Below are positions 63,361 to 64,000 of a stretch of 64,000 nt of DNA, in pieces. The position numbers and the translations under genes were made by a program. The notes below the pieces were generated by a model. The model was not told where the DNA came from and searched no databases. It saw nothing but the letters and a program-made list of their open reading frames with translations. Position 1 is the first letter of the stretch. Every line of letters starts with the position of its first letter. Origin of the DNA: Gerris lacustris (Eukaryota; Arthropoda; Insecta; Hemiptera; Gerridae); the NCBI GenBank assembly GCA_951217055.1, contig OX578283.1:61819832-61883831 (forward strand), written 5' to 3'.

Positions 63361-64000
63361 TATATAGCCAAAACGCGCATGCTATAAACTCTCCCTTAAG
63401 GTATAATATATAAGGATAAAATAACCTCATACTGTTTGTGCAAACCCCACACAACACATAAAAGGTATAAGTGTCAACTCGTTTCATAAGTATTCATTAC
63501 ACGGTAAAAGGAAGTAAACAGAGGAGAAAAAAAATATCTCTAATGATTAAAATAATCTGAAAATGAAAAAAAGGTTGTCTTGTGTTTAGCCACAGTTAAA
63601 GTATCTTTTTAAAAGTATCTTTTGTCCTGTTTACATTTAAACGAAAATATAAAAGGAGAGAAGTTAAAAAAGGGGAAAAAAGTAAAGTACAAACAGAAGT
63701 TAAAGTTTTTTTTTAAAGAAAACGAATAGAAGTAGAAATGTAATGAAGTTAAACAGGACATAATGGAGAAACAGTAAAGAAAAGTTTAGTGCAACAATCC
63801 TGGTAGACTTTACTGTATCCGTGAGGCTACTTGAACCTACTTTAGATGCAACACGGCATTTTGAAAGACTTGCCTCGTTCTAACTTTAAAACTTAACTTA
63901 CTTCGAAAAAAAAAATAAACATTCTTTAAACTAAAGCATCTTCTCTGCTCTCTTCTCTATTACGACTTTAACTTCTCAAGCTTTCAGAATGTTAAGCAGA
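63361..64000. other. AT-rich spacer, nothing seen
   Basis: A/G-rich patches near 63510-63740; no credible ORF or repeat. Confidence 0.55.

Overview
This is AT-rich eukaryotic nuclear DNA, best explained as intergenic or long-intron sequence from an arthropod. An insect, possibly a hemipteran, is my guess; it rests on genome style and transposon types, not on any host gene. I found no host protein-coding gene, rRNA or intact tRNA that I would defend. Most open reading frames lie in TA microsatellites, minisatellites or transposon debris. The window is a dense, nested transposon landscape, and many insertions can be dated relative to each other because empty-site copies lie in the same window.

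Family names used here. A: about 650 bp repeat starting with ACTACGTTTTTA (copies at 10907-13790, 32573-33233, 51455-52101, 61460-63360). B: foldback element with ends near CCAGGAGATAGCGTGC (16364-18373, 54747-55331). C: tRNA-related repeat with a C-run (13865-14385, 26590-26765, 40105-40222). E: repeat with AAGCTTACCGAAGGTAACGG and TGTC runs (31855-32410, 47688-48010, 49560-49975, fragment near 41475). F: repeat starting TAGGGTTYCGTTGGTAAAACC (48181-48889, 57808-58490, fragment near 39660). G: GGGGTCC repeat (16424-17100, 29550-30110). H: repeat with an internal B-box-like site (21181-21360, 23480-24430, 30910-31010, 52483-53090).

Layout. 0-9.7 kb: three tandem arrays (135 bp x 7; 64 bp x 20, grown out of a tRNA-derived SINE; 72-73 bp hairpin x 7-8), then a CTAGG-ended element with a degenerate recombinase-like ORF. 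10.9-13.8 kb: a family A copy split by a 2.2 kb non-LTR retrotransposon that looks twin-primed and has an 11 bp target duplication. 16.4-18.4 kb: nested foldbacks. 19.4-20.35 kb: the only clear GC- and CpG-richer island, a candidate promoter. 20.9-24.4 kb: a pogo-like fragment, then a palindromic TA-targeting element sitting inside a TA microsatellite. 27.9-34.6 kb: assorted elements, a 178 bp near-perfect palindrome with a tRNA T-arm, and a small CTAGG element. 35-39 kb: microsatellites. 41-42 kb: a hAT element with a perfect 8 bp target duplication. 43.7-47.4 kb: two minisatellites, a possible signal-peptide exon and another recombinase-like relic. 50.9-63.4 kb: a mariner-like element with family A nested inside it, a 1.7 kb palindromic CTAGG element, an inverted-repeat MITE, and a Helitron-like element inserted exactly between A and T of a family A copy.

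The most interesting signal is a set of three otherwise different elements (8653-9719, 34391-34638, 55357-57069). They share a CTAGG-type end, a GC-rich GAG/CGA/GAG motif and a GTAGATAAA-like box, but each fills these slots with its own repeated word. One carries the start of a tyrosine-recombinase-like ORF. They may be a single superfamily of palindromic mobile elements.
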